DNA of 64,000 bases from JABSSA01 sp039975755 (GCA_039975755.1 JBDWGM010000110.1:1-64000); one strand, 5' to 3'. Counted from the first letter of the stretch, positions 34,868 through 44,045 are shown. Program-made: numbers and translations. The notes: generated from the sequence alone by a model not told the origin.

Positions 34868-36354
34868 AATTCGACCCCACCGTTCCCCCAACCGGGACCG
34901 TACGTGACTGGCTTGATGCGCGCGCCGAAACTGGCGGTACGGCATTTGTGTTCCCCGAAACCAACGAAAGCCTGAACTGGCAAGACCTGCGCGCCCACGC
35001 CGCCCAGGTGGCGGGTGATCTGACCGCGCAAGGCATTGCCAAAGGCGAAAGTGTCGCAGTGATGCATCCCAATGGGCTTGAGGGCATCAAAGCAATGTTT
35101 GCGGTGCTCTATGGTGGCTTCCGTGCCACCATGCTCAACCTCGCGGCGGGCCCGGATGCGTTGGCTTATGCGATGGACCATTCTGATGCGCGCGTGGGCT
35201 TTGTCCATGACAGCCAACTTGACGCCTTTGATCAGGTCCGCCCAGAGCGCTTAACGCTCTATACCCCCGGCGACACTCAAGCGCCGTTGCACACCATCGC
35301 CGCCTCAGACGAGGCGCTTTTGATGTACACCTCAGGCACCACGGGCCGCCCAAAAGGGGTCGTGCACACACAATCAAGCTTGCTCGCCGGGGGCTGGACC
35401 GTCAGTGTCGCCCATAAACTAACCCCCCAAGATCGCGGTATGGGCGTCTTGCCGTTTTACCACATCAACGGGCTGTGCGTGTCGGTCATGGGGTCTCTGG
35501 TTTCGGGCGGCTCTCTGGCCATGGTGTCGCGCTTTTCGGCCAGCCGCTTCTGGGATCAAGCCGAAACAGGCGGCATCACGTGGTTTTCCGTCGTGCCCAC
35601 AATCATCAGCCACCTGCTGCATGGCGCATCCGAACCCAGCCCACAGCTAAAATCCCAACTGCGCTTTGCCCGCTCGGCGTCCTCGGCCCTTGCCATCGAA
35701 ACACAGCGCGCCTTTCAAGACCGGTTTGGACTGGCCATCGTGGAATCGCTTGGCCTGACGGAAACGGCTGCGCAATGTCTTGTGAACCCGCTTGACCCGG
35801 CCCTGCACAAAATCGGCTCGGCTGGCAAAGCCATCAGCAATGACGCACGGATTGCAGATGACACCGGAACCGAATGCTCCCGCGGCACCGAAGGCGAAAT
35901 CCAGATCCGCGGCCACAACGTGATGAAAGAATATCTCAAGAACCCTGACGCCACTGCCGACAGCTTTCATGGCGACTGGCTGCGCACCGGTGATCTGGGA
36001 CGCATGGACAGTGACGGCTATGTCTTTGTCACTGGCCGCTTGAAAGAGCTGATTATCAAGGGCGGCGAAAACATCGCCCCCCGTGAAATTGACGAAGCCT
36101 TGTATGAACATCCCGACGTGGTCGAAGCCGCCGCCTTTGCACGACCAAACCCGCAATACGGTGAACGCGTCGAAGCGGCCGTGCGCTTAAGCGAGACATC
36201 AACCGCCACCCCAGAAGAGCTGCGCGCCCTGTGTGAAACCCGCGTCGGCGCGTTCAAAGCCCCCGATATCGTGCATATCTTAGATGAATTGCCCAAAGGC
36301 CCGTCTGGCAAAATCCAACGGCTCTATCTGAACGCATTGCTACACGCCAGTTAA
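34864..36354 (+). CDS. sauT: AMP-forming acyl-CoA ligase, probable sulfoacetate-CoA ligase
   Basis: 496 residues with all adenylating-enzyme motifs: TSGTTGRPKGVVHT (P-loop), SLGLTETAAQC, GDWLRTGDLGRMD, GRLKELIIKGGENIAPREI and near the end PSGKIQR with the catalytic Lys. The start overlaps the dehydrogenase stop as ATGA, so acid activation and reduction are coupled. With sauS this matches the sulfoacetate pathway of Cupriavidus necator (SauT then SauS), but the MFS importer SauU and regulator SauR are absent and a TTT importer is present instead. The 3' end overlaps the convergent tauE-like gene by 4 nt. Confidence 0.72.
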   Translation: MKFDPTVPPTGTVRDWLDARAETGGTAFVFPETNESLNWQDLRAHAAQVAGDLTAQGIAKGESVAVMHPNGLEGIKAMFAVLYGGFRATMLNLAAGPDALAYAMDHSDARVGFVHDSQLDAFDQVRPERLTLYTPGDTQAPLHTIAASDEALLMYTSGTTGRPKGVVHTQSSLLAGGWTVSVAHKLTPQDRGMGVLPFYHINGLCVSVMGSLVSGGSLAMVSRFSASRFWDQAETGGITWFSVVPTIISHLLHGASEPSPQLKSQLRFARSASSALAIETQRAFQDRFGLAIVESLGLTETAAQCLVNPLDPALHKIGSAGKAISNDARIADDTGTECSRGTEGEIQIRGHNVMKEYLKNPDATADSFHGDWLRTGDLGRMDSDGYVFVTGRLKELIIKGGENIAPREIDEALYEHPDVVEAAAFARPNPQYGERVEAAVRLSETSTATPEELRALCETRVGAFKAPDIVHILDELPKGPSGKIQRLYLNALLHAS

Positions 36355-37118
36355 CTCAGGCCGTTCGCGATCAACCGCAAACCCATCAGCAAAAACATCG
36401 TCAACACCGCTTTGCGAAACAGCTCTTGGCTAACATGACTGCGCAGCAGTTCCCCGATGCGGAACCCCACCAGAACCACGCAAAGCGCCATAGCTGATTT
36501 TAACAACACAGGCCCTGTCAAAATACCGGCCACCACTTGCCCCGCGCCCAAAGGCAGAACACCGGCAAGAAACAAAAACCCTGTTGCGCCGATGAACCTC
36601 TCCTTGGGCACATCACGTGCGACCAGATACATCGCCACTGTCGGCGACCAGATCGAACTGATCCCCCCTAAGATGCCCGACACCGCACCAAACCCCAGAT
36701 GCCATCCACGGCCCGGCCCAATCCGCAGTTTGATCCCCAAAAGAATGTTGAGTGAAAACAGAACCATAGCGACGCCAATCGCAACCGTCAGCAAGGCGGT
36801 CGGATAGTCGGTTATGAACATAGACGTCACAAAGATGCAGACCATGATGGCCAGCGCAAACAGCCAATATTCGCGGACTATCGTCATTTTTTCCGGCGCA
36901 CGTGTGAACTGTAACGCATTGGTCGCAAAGATCGACAGCCACAAGAGTGGAATCGCTTCTGTCGGGGGCATTAAAAGGGTCAGGAACGCCATCGACGCCG
37001 CAGGCAACCCGATACCAAGAAAGCCTTTCACGATGGCCGCAAACAGGAAGATGATCACCAGCAACGCGACCCGACCGGCATCGAAATTTTGAATCATGTC
37101 AGCAATCGCAGCGCTCAT
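36351..37118 (-). CDS. TauE/SafE family anion exporter
   Basis: 255 residues, eight or so hydrophobic segments. The twin signature halves are visible: KGFLGIGLPAASMAFLTLLMPPTEAIPLL near the N-terminus and FGAVSGILGGISSIWSPTVAMYL at the start of the second half. Members of this family export sulfite, sulfoacetate or related anions in sulfonate users. Its start overlaps the following (upstream) FAD/Fe-S gene stop by 4 nt on the minus strand, so the two form an operon. Sulfite export after desulfonation is the natural role beside sauS/sauT. Confidence 0.88.
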   Translation of the reverse strand: MSAAIADMIQNFDAGRVALLVIIFLFAAIVKGFLGIGLPAASMAFLTLLMPPTEAIPLLWLSIFATNALQFTRAPEKMTIVREYWLFALAIMVCIFVTSMFITDYPTALLTVAIGVAMVLFSLNILLGIKLRIGPGRGWHLGFGAVSGILGGISSIWSPTVAMYLVARDVPKERFIGATGFLFLAGVLPLGAGQVVAGILTGPVLLKSAMALCVVLVGFRIGELLRSHVSQELFRKAVLTMFLLMGLRLIANGLS

Positions 37119-39913
37119 CCGTCTAACGCCCGGTCCAAGATAACCGCGAGGTTGAGTGCCTTGCGTTGGGTGACATCACTGATCTGACACCGGCAGGAAA
37201 ACCCATCCGCGACAATCAACGCATCATCCGACGCAGCCCGCACCGCCGGCGCTAAAGACAGCTCTGCCATTTGGCGCGAAACCTCTTCTGTTTCGGGCTG
37301 ATACCCAAACGCCCCAGCCATCCCACAACACGAGCTTTCGATCATGCGCGCGTCGGCCCCTTCAATGGCGTTCACCGCATCCACGGTTGTCTGCGCAACC
37401 CCCATCGCCTTTTGATGGCAATGCCCATGCACCAGAACCTGCGTGCCCGGTTTTGCCACAGCCTTAATCGGGTTTTGCGCGATGTATTCCGCAAAGGTCA
37501 GGATCTGCGCGCCCAGATCGTCTGTCCAATCTGGGATCAGGTTCACCGCCTCATCGCGAAACATCAACGTGCAAGACGGCTCCAGCCCGACAATGGTTTT
37601 CCCGGCATCCAAAGCTGTGCGAAACGCATCCGTGGTGCGGCGCATCTCGGCTTTGGCGCGATCCACCATGCCCGATGCCAAATACGTCCGCCCACAACAC
37701 AGCGCACGCCCAGCGACAGACATCACGCCAACGCGTTTTCCAGATCGTTCAATCACCCGCTGCGCAGCGGCCAGCGTTTCAGGGTCGAAATGACGGTTAA
37801 ACGTGTCCGCAAACAGCAAAACATCGCCGTCCATTGGCCCGCCAAAGCGCTTTTGGAATTTCGGGAGTGTGCGCGAACCGCCAAGACCCACCATTCGCGC
37901 GTGTTTGAGCGAGAAATTCGCAATAGGCGCCATTTTTGAGGCCAAAGGGGCCAAACGCGGCAATGCTGCGATCATGCGGTCGCGCAGTGTCAGACCATGC
38001 GTTGCGACACGCGCCGCTTGCACTTCGGTTTTCATCTTCGCCATATCAATGGACATCGGACATTCGCTTTTGCAGGCCTTGCAACCCACACATAATTGCA
38101 TCGCATCCGCCATCTCGTCCGACGTAAACGCATCCTGTCCAAGCTGACCACTCAGCGCCAACCGCAAGACATTGGCCCGCCCACGTGTCAGATCCTTTTC
38201 AAACCCGGTCACCCGGAATGACGGACACATAACGCCGCCGGTGCTTTTGCGGCAGGCTCCGTTGTTGTTACACATCTCTGCCGCACCGCTCAGCCCACCG
38301 GGCCAATCGGACCAATCAAACACAGTGTCCGGGCTTTGCTGGGCATAGCTTTCAGGCCAGCGCATCAAACTGCGATCATCCATTTTGGGCGCGCGCACGA
38401 TCTTGCCGGGGTTCAGCGTCGCTGAGGGGTCGAACTTGTCTTTAACCTGCTCAAAAATCTGCACCATGCGTTTGCCGTACATTCGTTCATGAAACTCTGA
38501 ACGCACGATCCCATCGCCATGCTCGCCCGAATGCGACCCCTTAAAGGCCGCGACAAGGTCAAACGCTTCTTCGGCAATGGCCCGCATCTGGCGCAATCCC
38601 AAATCCTGCCGCAGGTTCAGAACCGGGCGCACATGCAACAACCCGACTGACGCATGCGCATACCACGTCCCGTCGGTGCCGTGCTTGCGAAACACATCCG
38701 TCAAACGGCTGGTGAAATCCGCAAGATGCTCAAGCGGCACGGCGCAATCCTCGACAAAGGACACTGGTTTGCCTTCGCTGCGCATCGACATCATGATATT
38801 CAAACCTTGGGTGCGTACGCCCCAGATCCGAGCTTGAAACGCAGGGTCTTCGGCCTCGATCACGCCGCCATCCTGTTTGCCGGGATCATCCCAGCGAAAC
38901 CCCAGCTCAGCCATCAAATCACCCAAGGCCGTCAAACGGCGACGGTTCTCTTCTGGGGTTTCCGCAAACTCCACCAGCAACAACGCTTCGGGATTGCCGC
39001 GCACGAAACTGTCCACGATGGGGCGAAACTGCGGGATATCCCGGCCCAACCGGATCATGTTGTGATCGACAAGTTCCACCGCGACAGGGCCCAGTTTAAC
39101 GATATGCTGTGCGGCATCCATCGCCGCGTGAAAGCTGGGGAAATGGCACACACCCAGCGTCTTGGTCACAAGCTTGGGCGACAGCTTGAGATCTAGCGAT
39201 TTGGTGATCGCCAGCGTCCCTTCCGATCCGACCAAAAGCTGCGCCATATCCGGGGCATCTCCCAAAAGCGCGTCGATGTTATACCCGCCCACACGGCGCT
39301 GCACCGCCGGAAAACGCTCTTGGATAATCGCCTGTTCCCGCGCGGCAAGCGCCACCAATTCGGCATCAAGCGTTTGGCTCGGGGAGGCGGCCTCAAACCG
39401 CCGCTGCTCTCCGCTGGCCAGCATCGCCTCAAGTCCCAGAACATTGTCCTGCATCTTGCCATAGCGGATCGACCGCGACCCGCACGAATTATTGGCCGCC
39501 ATCCCGCCCAACGTGGCACGCGACGCAGTGGACACATCAACCGGATACCACCACCCATCACCGGCCAATTGGCGGTTCAGATCGTCCAGAACCAAACCGG
39601 GTTGTACCGTAACCCGGCCAGCGTCGGCGTCGTAATCGATCACCTTGTTCAGATAGCGCGTGAAATCGACAACCAGCGCGTCATTGACCGTCTGGCCCGA
39701 TTGTGACGTCCCACCCCCGCGCGGCAGAAGCGCAATGCCCTCGGATTTGGCAAAATCCAACGCGGCCTCAACATCCGCCCACGTCTTGGGGATCAGCACA
39801 GCACGCGGCATGATCTGATAAATCGACGCATCCGTGGCATAGCGCCCACGATCGAAATCCGTATCAAGAACCTGACCTTCGACCCGTGCCTGCAATGTGC
39901 GGTAATCTATCAT
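37115..39913 (-). CDS. FAD/Fe-S 2-hydroxyacid dehydrogenase (YdiJ/GlcD-like fusion)
   Basis: 932 residues. N-terminal FAD_binding_4 domain with LLPRGGGTSQSGQTV and LGGMAANNSCGSRSIRYG; then the FAD-oxidase C domain with HSGEHGDG. The C-terminal third has Fe-S ligands CNNNGACRKS..CPSF and CVGCKACKSECPM and two CCG motifs (CCGRTYLASG, SCCGMAGAFGYQ). The fusion resembles E. coli YdiJ and D-lactate or sulfolactate dehydrogenases that pass electrons to the quinone pool. Cotranscribed with the TauE-like exporter, so oxidation of a sulfonated or simple 2-hydroxyacid fits. Substrate not deducible. Confidence 0.88.
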   Translation of the reverse strand: MIDYRTLQARVEGQVLDTDFDRGRYATDASIYQIMPRAVLIPKTWADVEAALDFAKSEGIALLPRGGGTSQSGQTVNDALVVDFTRYLNKVIDYDADAGRVTVQPGLVLDDLNRQLAGDGWWYPVDVSTASRATLGGMAANNSCGSRSIRYGKMQDNVLGLEAMLASGEQRRFEAASPSQTLDAELVALAAREQAIIQERFPAVQRRVGGYNIDALLGDAPDMAQLLVGSEGTLAITKSLDLKLSPKLVTKTLGVCHFPSFHAAMDAAQHIVKLGPVAVELVDHNMIRLGRDIPQFRPIVDSFVRGNPEALLLVEFAETPEENRRRLTALGDLMAELGFRWDDPGKQDGGVIEAEDPAFQARIWGVRTQGLNIMMSMRSEGKPVSFVEDCAVPLEHLADFTSRLTDVFRKHGTDGTWYAHASVGLLHVRPVLNLRQDLGLRQMRAIAEEAFDLVAAFKGSHSGEHGDGIVRSEFHERMYGKRMVQIFEQVKDKFDPSATLNPGKIVRAPKMDDRSLMRWPESYAQQSPDTVFDWSDWPGGLSGAAEMCNNNGACRKSTGGVMCPSFRVTGFEKDLTRGRANVLRLALSGQLGQDAFTSDEMADAMQLCVGCKACKSECPMSIDMAKMKTEVQAARVATHGLTLRDRMIAALPRLAPLASKMAPIANFSLKHARMVGLGGSRTLPKFQKRFGGPMDGDVLLFADTFNRHFDPETLAAAQRVIERSGKRVGVMSVAGRALCCGRTYLASGMVDRAKAEMRRTTDAFRTALDAGKTIVGLEPSCTLMFRDEAVNLIPDWTDDLGAQILTFAEYIAQNPIKAVAKPGTQVLVHGHCHQKAMGVAQTTVDAVNAIEGADARMIESSCCGMAGAFGYQPETEEVSRQMAELSLAPAVRAASDDALIVADGFSCRCQISDVTQRKALNLAVILDRALDG

Positions 39914-39983
39914 AATACTTGACCTTCCCCCCCGCTACCCTCACCGTCTCGTCCGATAGGCGCAACTTCTAAAGGCACTGAAC

Positions 39984-41150
39984 ATGCGATCTGGACGCCA
40001 TTTCTTACAAATTCCCGGCCCAACCAACACACCTGACCGTATCCAACGCGCAATGCACCGCGCAGTGATCGACCACCGTGGCCCCGAATTTGCCAAGCTG
40101 GGGCGCAGCGTGCTTCAGGATTTGAAAACCGTTTTCAAAACCAAAAACCGCGTCGTGATCTATCCCGCATCCGGCACCGGCGCATGGGAGGCCGCACTGG
40201 TCAACGTGCTTGCCCCCGGCGATCAGGTCCTGATGTATGAAACCGGCCAGTTCGCCACCTTGTGGAAAAACATGGCCACGAAACTAGGGTTCGATCCGGT
40301 CTTTATGCAAGGCGATTGGCGATCCGGCGCAAATGCCGAAGCGATCGGCGCACAACTTGCCGCCGATACCGCGCATAAACTCAAAGCGGTCTGCGTCGTG
40401 CACAACGATACGGCAACCGGCGTGACATCCGACATCGCGGCCGTGCGCGACGCCATAGACGCCGCAAACCACCCCGCGCTTTTGATGGTCGATACGATTT
40501 CGTCCCTTGGCTCGATTGATTTTCAAACCGATGCATGGGGCGTCGATGTTGTGGTGGCAGGCTCGCAAAAAGGGCTGATGCTGCCCCCTGGTCTGTCGTT
40601 CAATGCGATTTCGGACAAGGCGTGGGACGTCTGCCATACGGGCGGGGATCGTCGGTCTTATTGGGATTGGCGCGACATGGTCGGCCCAAATGACCAGGGC
40701 TTTTTCCCCTACACACCCGCAACGACCCTTCTGTATGGCCTGCGCGAAGCATTGGATATGCTGGCCGAAGAAGGGCTAGACGCCGTTTTCGCCCGCCACG
40801 CCCGCCACGCCAAAGCAACCCAACTGGCGGTCGCGGCCTGGGGCCTCGATATTCTGGCCGTCAATGAAAACGAACGCTCCAACAGCCTCACGGCCGTGGT
40901 GATGCCGGATGACACAGGCGCCGACGCACTGCGCGCCGCGGTTCTCGACGGTTTCGATATGTCGCTCGGCACCGGCTTGAACAAAGTGGCCGACCGTGTG
41001 TTTCGGATCGGACATCTCGGGGATTTCAACGACCTGATGCTGATGGGCACCTTGTGCGGAGTCGAAATGGGGTTGATGCAGGCCAATGTTGCGCATCGCA
41101 AAGGCGGCGTACAGGCTGCGATGGATTACCTCGCCGAACATGGGTCTTGA
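39984..41150 (+). CDS. Class V aminotransferase (serine/alanine/aspartate-glyoxylate type)
   Basis: 388 residues. FLQIPGPTNTPDRIQRAM at the start, ASGTGAWEAALVNVL, VDTISSLGSIDF and VVAGSQKGLMLPPG with the PLP Lys196 place it with SgaA/BhcA-type glyoxylate aminotransferases. The late FRIGHLGDFNDLMLMG is also typical. It is divergent from the FAD/Fe-S gene with 70 nt between, and its 3' end overlaps the second TauE-like gene by 11 nt. A glyoxylate- or pyruvate-linked amino transfer in the same catabolic island is likely; substrate uncertain. Confidence 0.88.
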   Translation: MRSGRHFLQIPGPTNTPDRIQRAMHRAVIDHRGPEFAKLGRSVLQDLKTVFKTKNRVVIYPASGTGAWEAALVNVLAPGDQVLMYETGQFATLWKNMATKLGFDPVFMQGDWRSGANAEAIGAQLAADTAHKLKAVCVVHNDTATGVTSDIAAVRDAIDAANHPALLMVDTISSLGSIDFQTDAWGVDVVVAGSQKGLMLPPGLSFNAISDKAWDVCHTGGDRRSYWDWRDMVGPNDQGFFPYTPATTLLYGLREALDMLAEEGLDAVFARHARHAKATQLAVAAWGLDILAVNENERSNSLTAVVMPDDTGADALRAAVLDGFDMSLGTGLNKVADRVFRIGHLGDFNDLMLMGTLCGVEMGLMQANVAHRKGGVQAAMDYLAEHGS

Positions 41151-41892
41151 CTTAAGTCTCTTTCAAGTTGCTGCGATCTTTGCGACGTACCTGTTTGCGG
41201 CGGTTGCAAAAGGGGTGTCCGGCATTGGATTTTCCACAACATGTCTCCCGATTTTGGCGCTGTTGGTGGGCCTGAAAGATGCCCTTCCTTTGGTGATTAT
41301 TCCGTCGATTTGTTCAAATTTGGTTGTGATGCGCCAGGCGGGGCGTTTTGGCGAAACCCTGCAACGGTTTTGGCCGATGCTGATTGCCTTGCTGCCGGGC
41401 CTGTTCATCGGCCTGTGGACGTTATCCGTCATTGATGGTGTTCAAGCCGGTGCAGTATTGGGGGGATTGCTTCTGGTTTGGTGTGCCTTTTCATATGCCA
41501 CGCCCGATTTGCGCATCGCTGCCAATTGGGAACGCCCCTTGGCGCCGATCTCCGGGTTCGTAACCGGTGTGATCAACGGGATCACCGGGTCGCAAGTGAT
41601 GCCTGCCGTCCCCTTCCTCATGATGCTCCACTTGGATCGGAACTTGTTCATTCAAGCCGTCAATTGCTCATTCACCCTGTCCAGCTTGCTCATGGCGATG
41701 GGTCTCGGGCACCTTGGTTTGTTCTCCAGTGAGGACGTGCTGGTCTCGGCATTTGGAACCGGCCTTGTCTTTTTCGGGATCCGTATGGGCAGCGCAATTC
41801 GCCGCCGCTTGTCTGAACGTTTGTTTCGAAATGGCGTCCTAGCCATGCTGTCTTTGATGGGCCTAAGCCTGATCGCGTCTTCATTGTTTTGA
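41140..41892 (+). CDS. TauE/SafE family anion exporter, second copy
   Basis: 250 residues from ATG 41140, overlapping the aminotransferase stop by 11 nt. Halves open with AVAKGVSGIGFSTTCLPILALLVGLKDALPL and GFVTGVINGITGSQVMPAVPFLMMLHL, the TauE/SafE pattern. It shares the family but not close sequence with the copy at 36351-37118, so it is not a recent duplication. Coupling to the aminotransferase suggests it exports an anion released or spared in that branch of the island. Confidence 0.87.
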   Translation: MGLDLSLFQVAAIFATYLFAAVAKGVSGIGFSTTCLPILALLVGLKDALPLVIIPSICSNLVVMRQAGRFGETLQRFWPMLIALLPGLFIGLWTLSVIDGVQAGAVLGGLLLVWCAFSYATPDLRIAANWERPLAPISGFVTGVINGITGSQVMPAVPFLMMLHLDRNLFIQAVNCSFTLSSLLMAMGLGHLGLFSSEDVLVSAFGTGLVFFGIRMGSAIRRRLSERLFRNGVLAMLSLMGLSLIASSLF

Positions 41893-42231
41893 ATGCGGAC
41901 AGGTGATCCGCCCTTGTCCGGGCAGGCGGTTAGAGGTTTTTTATCAAAATTGGATCGCATGTGCTTGGGCCTCGATTGTGATGTCTGGCTCCTTGAGGCG
42001 GCTGTGACACAAACTGTCCTCAGCGCATGACCGATCTCCGTCCAAAGATGTTGAATGCTGCGCGTGAACGTAGCGCCTGTTTGAGGTCCAAACTCTTGAT
42101 CCATGTTTCTGAGAACTGCTTTTGATTTCGGATCATCCTGTGGCCCAGATCGGCCGCGACAGATGCGCGCGATGTTGCGAAGGGGGAGGGGGAATTAACC
42201 ATGTTTCCGCAGGGCCTGAGGCGTAGATTTT

Positions 42232-42264
42232 GAAAGACAGCTTTGGGCGCCGAAAGCTGGCTTT
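42232..42264. repeat. Hairpin element copy 1
   Basis: AAAGACAGCTTT (42233-42244) and AAAGCTGGCTTT (42253-42264) form a 12-bp stem with one mismatch and an 8-nt loop. The whole element resembles copy 2 at 42305-42338. Confidence 0.6.
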
Positions 42265-42304
42265 GGTGAATTATAGGGTGAATCGGGTGATTTTTTTCGC
42301 TTTT

Positions 42305-42338
42305 GAAAGTCAGCTTTCAGGCCGGAAGGCTGGCTTTC
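42305..42338. repeat. Hairpin element copy 2
   Basis: GAAAGTCAGCTTTC (42305-42318) and GAAGGCTGGCTTTC (42325-42338) form a 14-bp stem in which the two differences can be G-U pairs in RNA. Same orientation as copy 1, 73 nt away. Confidence 0.65.
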
Positions 42339-42383
42339 ATCCGATACGACTCAGTGTTTCGCGGGGGAGATGTGGGGTTAATA

Positions 42384-42800
42384 TCACGTACGGTCCTCTC
42401 TCAGCAGCTGGTCCAGCAGGGGAGAGAGATCCTCGATTTGCTCGGCCAACACATGCGTGACGCTATGCGCACGCTGCATCCGCCCCGTGACGCGCAACAT
42501 ACGCCCGGCGATCACTGCGCGGCGGAAACGTTCGTAAATGTGACGCCAGACGATGATGTTTACAACGCCGGTTTCGTCCTCAAGTGTCAGAAAGATAACA
42601 CCCTTTGCGGTTCCGGGGCGTTGACGCAAGATCACCAATCCCGCCACAGCGATGCGGGCATTGATCGGCGGCAAGGTCAAATCACACGCCCGCAAGCACG
42701 CCGGTGGTTTGGGCCAAGACGGGGCGTGCGCGTGTTTATAGGGCTGTGGAGATGGGTATATCTGCATAAGAACAAAGATAGAACATTTAAACTTTGCCAC
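42384..42800 (-). pseudogene. C-terminal relic of error-prone DNA polymerase DnaE2/ImuC
   Basis: The frame of 138 codons shows, from about codon 38 on, the OB-fold of DnaE2: RIAVAGLVILRQRPG then TAKGVIFLTLEDETG, IIVWRHIYERFRRAV, GRMLRVTGRMQR and HVLAEQIEDLSPLL. A real DnaE2 has over 1000 residues, so all catalytic PHP and polymerase domains are gone, and the frame also ends early before the usual SRDFH tail. The first 37 codons look unlike the family. No imuA or imuB is nearby. It marks loss of the imuAB-dnaE2 mutagenesis cassette at this spot. Confidence 0.78.
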
Positions 42801-42888
42801 AAGTGATAAAGCTTGGGGTCGAAAAACACACTAGCGTCCCTTATATGCCCCAGTTAGAACAGGCGAGTTGTCAAGAAAGAGAGCGAGA

Positions 42889-43212
42889 ATGGCCAAAATC
42901 ACTTACATCGAACACGGTGGCAAAGAGCATGTTGTTGACGTGGCCAACGGTCTGACCGTTATGGAAGGTGCACGGGACAACGACATTCCCGGAATCGAAG
43001 CGGATTGTGGTGGCGCTTGCGCCTGTTCCACATGCCACGTGTATGTACATCCAGAATGGGTTGAGCGGTTGCCTGGCAAGGATGACATGGAAACGGACAT
43101 GCTTGACTTCGCGTATGAACCAGACACGGCGCGGTCGCGTTTGACATGCCAGTTGAAGGTTACAGATGCATTGGACGGGTTGATCGTTCAGATGCCGGAA
43201 AAACAAATCTGA
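42889..43212 (+). CDS. [2Fe-2S] ferredoxin, adrenodoxin type
   Basis: 107 residues from ATG 42889. The cluster ligands are seen in ADCGGACACSTCHVYV (C-x5-C-x2-C) and the distant LTCQL, the adrenodoxin/FdxE pattern common in alphaproteobacteria. EADC in place of the more usual EGAC is within family range. It donates electrons to partners such as P450 enzymes or Fe-S cluster assembly. The next gene starts within its stop codon (TGATG). Confidence 0.95.
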   Translation: MAKITYIEHGGKEHVVDVANGLTVMEGARDNDIPGIEADCGGACACSTCHVYVHPEWVERLPGKDDMETDMLDFAYEPDTARSRLTCQLKVTDALDGLIVQMPEKQI

Positions 43213-44045
43213 TGCCAGTTGGGGCGCCGCGTCTTCCGTTGCGCTCGCTGCGCTGTGCCATGCGCGGCGCAGGGCTGACGTTGTGGTTTTTGCTGGCGTC
43301 GCTGGGTGGTTTAATAGCGCCAACGTCAGGACACACGGCAGAACGGGGGTGCGTGGCCGGCGACGACCCTCGCATTGCACGCGTGTGCTTTGTGAATGAA
43401 TCGGAAAGACCCGTATACGGCCACGAGGTTCTGGGTGACACACCCGAATGGGATGTGCTGGAGGTGCACTGGTCACGGGGGGCGGCCCCTAAAGGAGCCG
43501 CGTCTGTTACGAGTGCAAGCCTGGACAACCACGTTTTTGAGGACATAGCGCCACGTCTTGTTGACGTTGACGGTCAGCCCGGTTCAGAGATTGTCGTCGT
43601 CCGATCCAGCTTTTCAAAAGGCGCTCAGCTTGTTGTGTACGGTGTGCGTGACGGGGCACTCAAGATCTTGGCCGAGACGCCGTATATCGGAACCAGAAAT
43701 CGCTGGTTGGCTCCTGCTGCTATTTCTGATCTGGACGGGGACGGCCATGTTGAATTGGCCTTTGTGGATCGGCCGCATCTGGCCAGAACGCTGCGTGTTT
43801 GGCGGTTTCAGAACGATAGCTTGAAGCCCGTTGCAAGCATGTCAGGCGTGACCAATCATCGTATCGGCGAACCCTTTATCACTGGCGGAGTGCGCATATG
43901 TGCAGATGGACCAGAGATCATCACGGCCGATGCCCGCTGGTCGCAAATTGTGGCCACGCAACTGAAGAACGACACACTGGTGGCGCGGGCATTGGGAGCC
44001 TACAGCCCGGCCAAGATTAAAGCCGCTTTGGCCTGTGCGGACTAA
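43212..44045 (+). CDS. Secreted VCBS/FG-GAP-like repeat protein
   Basis: 277 residues from ATG 43212, which overlaps the ferredoxin stop by one base; a later ATG at 43260 would shorten the signal region. A hydrophobic segment (LTLWFLLASLGGLIAP) ends near HTAERG. The mature protein shows FG-GAP-like sequence: PRLVDVDGQPGSEIVVVRS and AISDLDGDGHVELAFVDRP, the second with a calcium-loop-like DLDGDG. Roseobacter genomes often place this gene behind the ferredoxin. Likely periplasmic beta-propeller; role unknown. Confidence 0.8.
   Translation: MPVGAPRLPLRSLRCAMRGAGLTLWFLLASLGGLIAPTSGHTAERGCVAGDDPRIARVCFVNESERPVYGHEVLGDTPEWDVLEVHWSRGAAPKGAASVTSASLDNHVFEDIAPRLVDVDGQPGSEIVVVRSSFSKGAQLVVYGVRDGALKILAETPYIGTRNRWLAPAAISDLDGDGHVELAFVDRPHLARTLRVWRFQNDSLKPVASMSGVTNHRIGEPFITGGVRICADGPEIITADARWSQIVATQLKNDTLVARALGAYSPAKIKAALACAD

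Larger units (their letters stand above)
41893..42383. other. Gap with paired hairpins beside the dnaE2 relic
   Basis: 491 bases. Early part has CCGCC (41908-41912) / GGCGG (41925-41929) and a TTTTTT run at 41937, a possible terminator of the exporter gene. The right half holds two similar hairpins, listed separately, and a short stretch that could be the decayed C-terminus of dnaE2. No gene supported. Confidence 0.5.
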
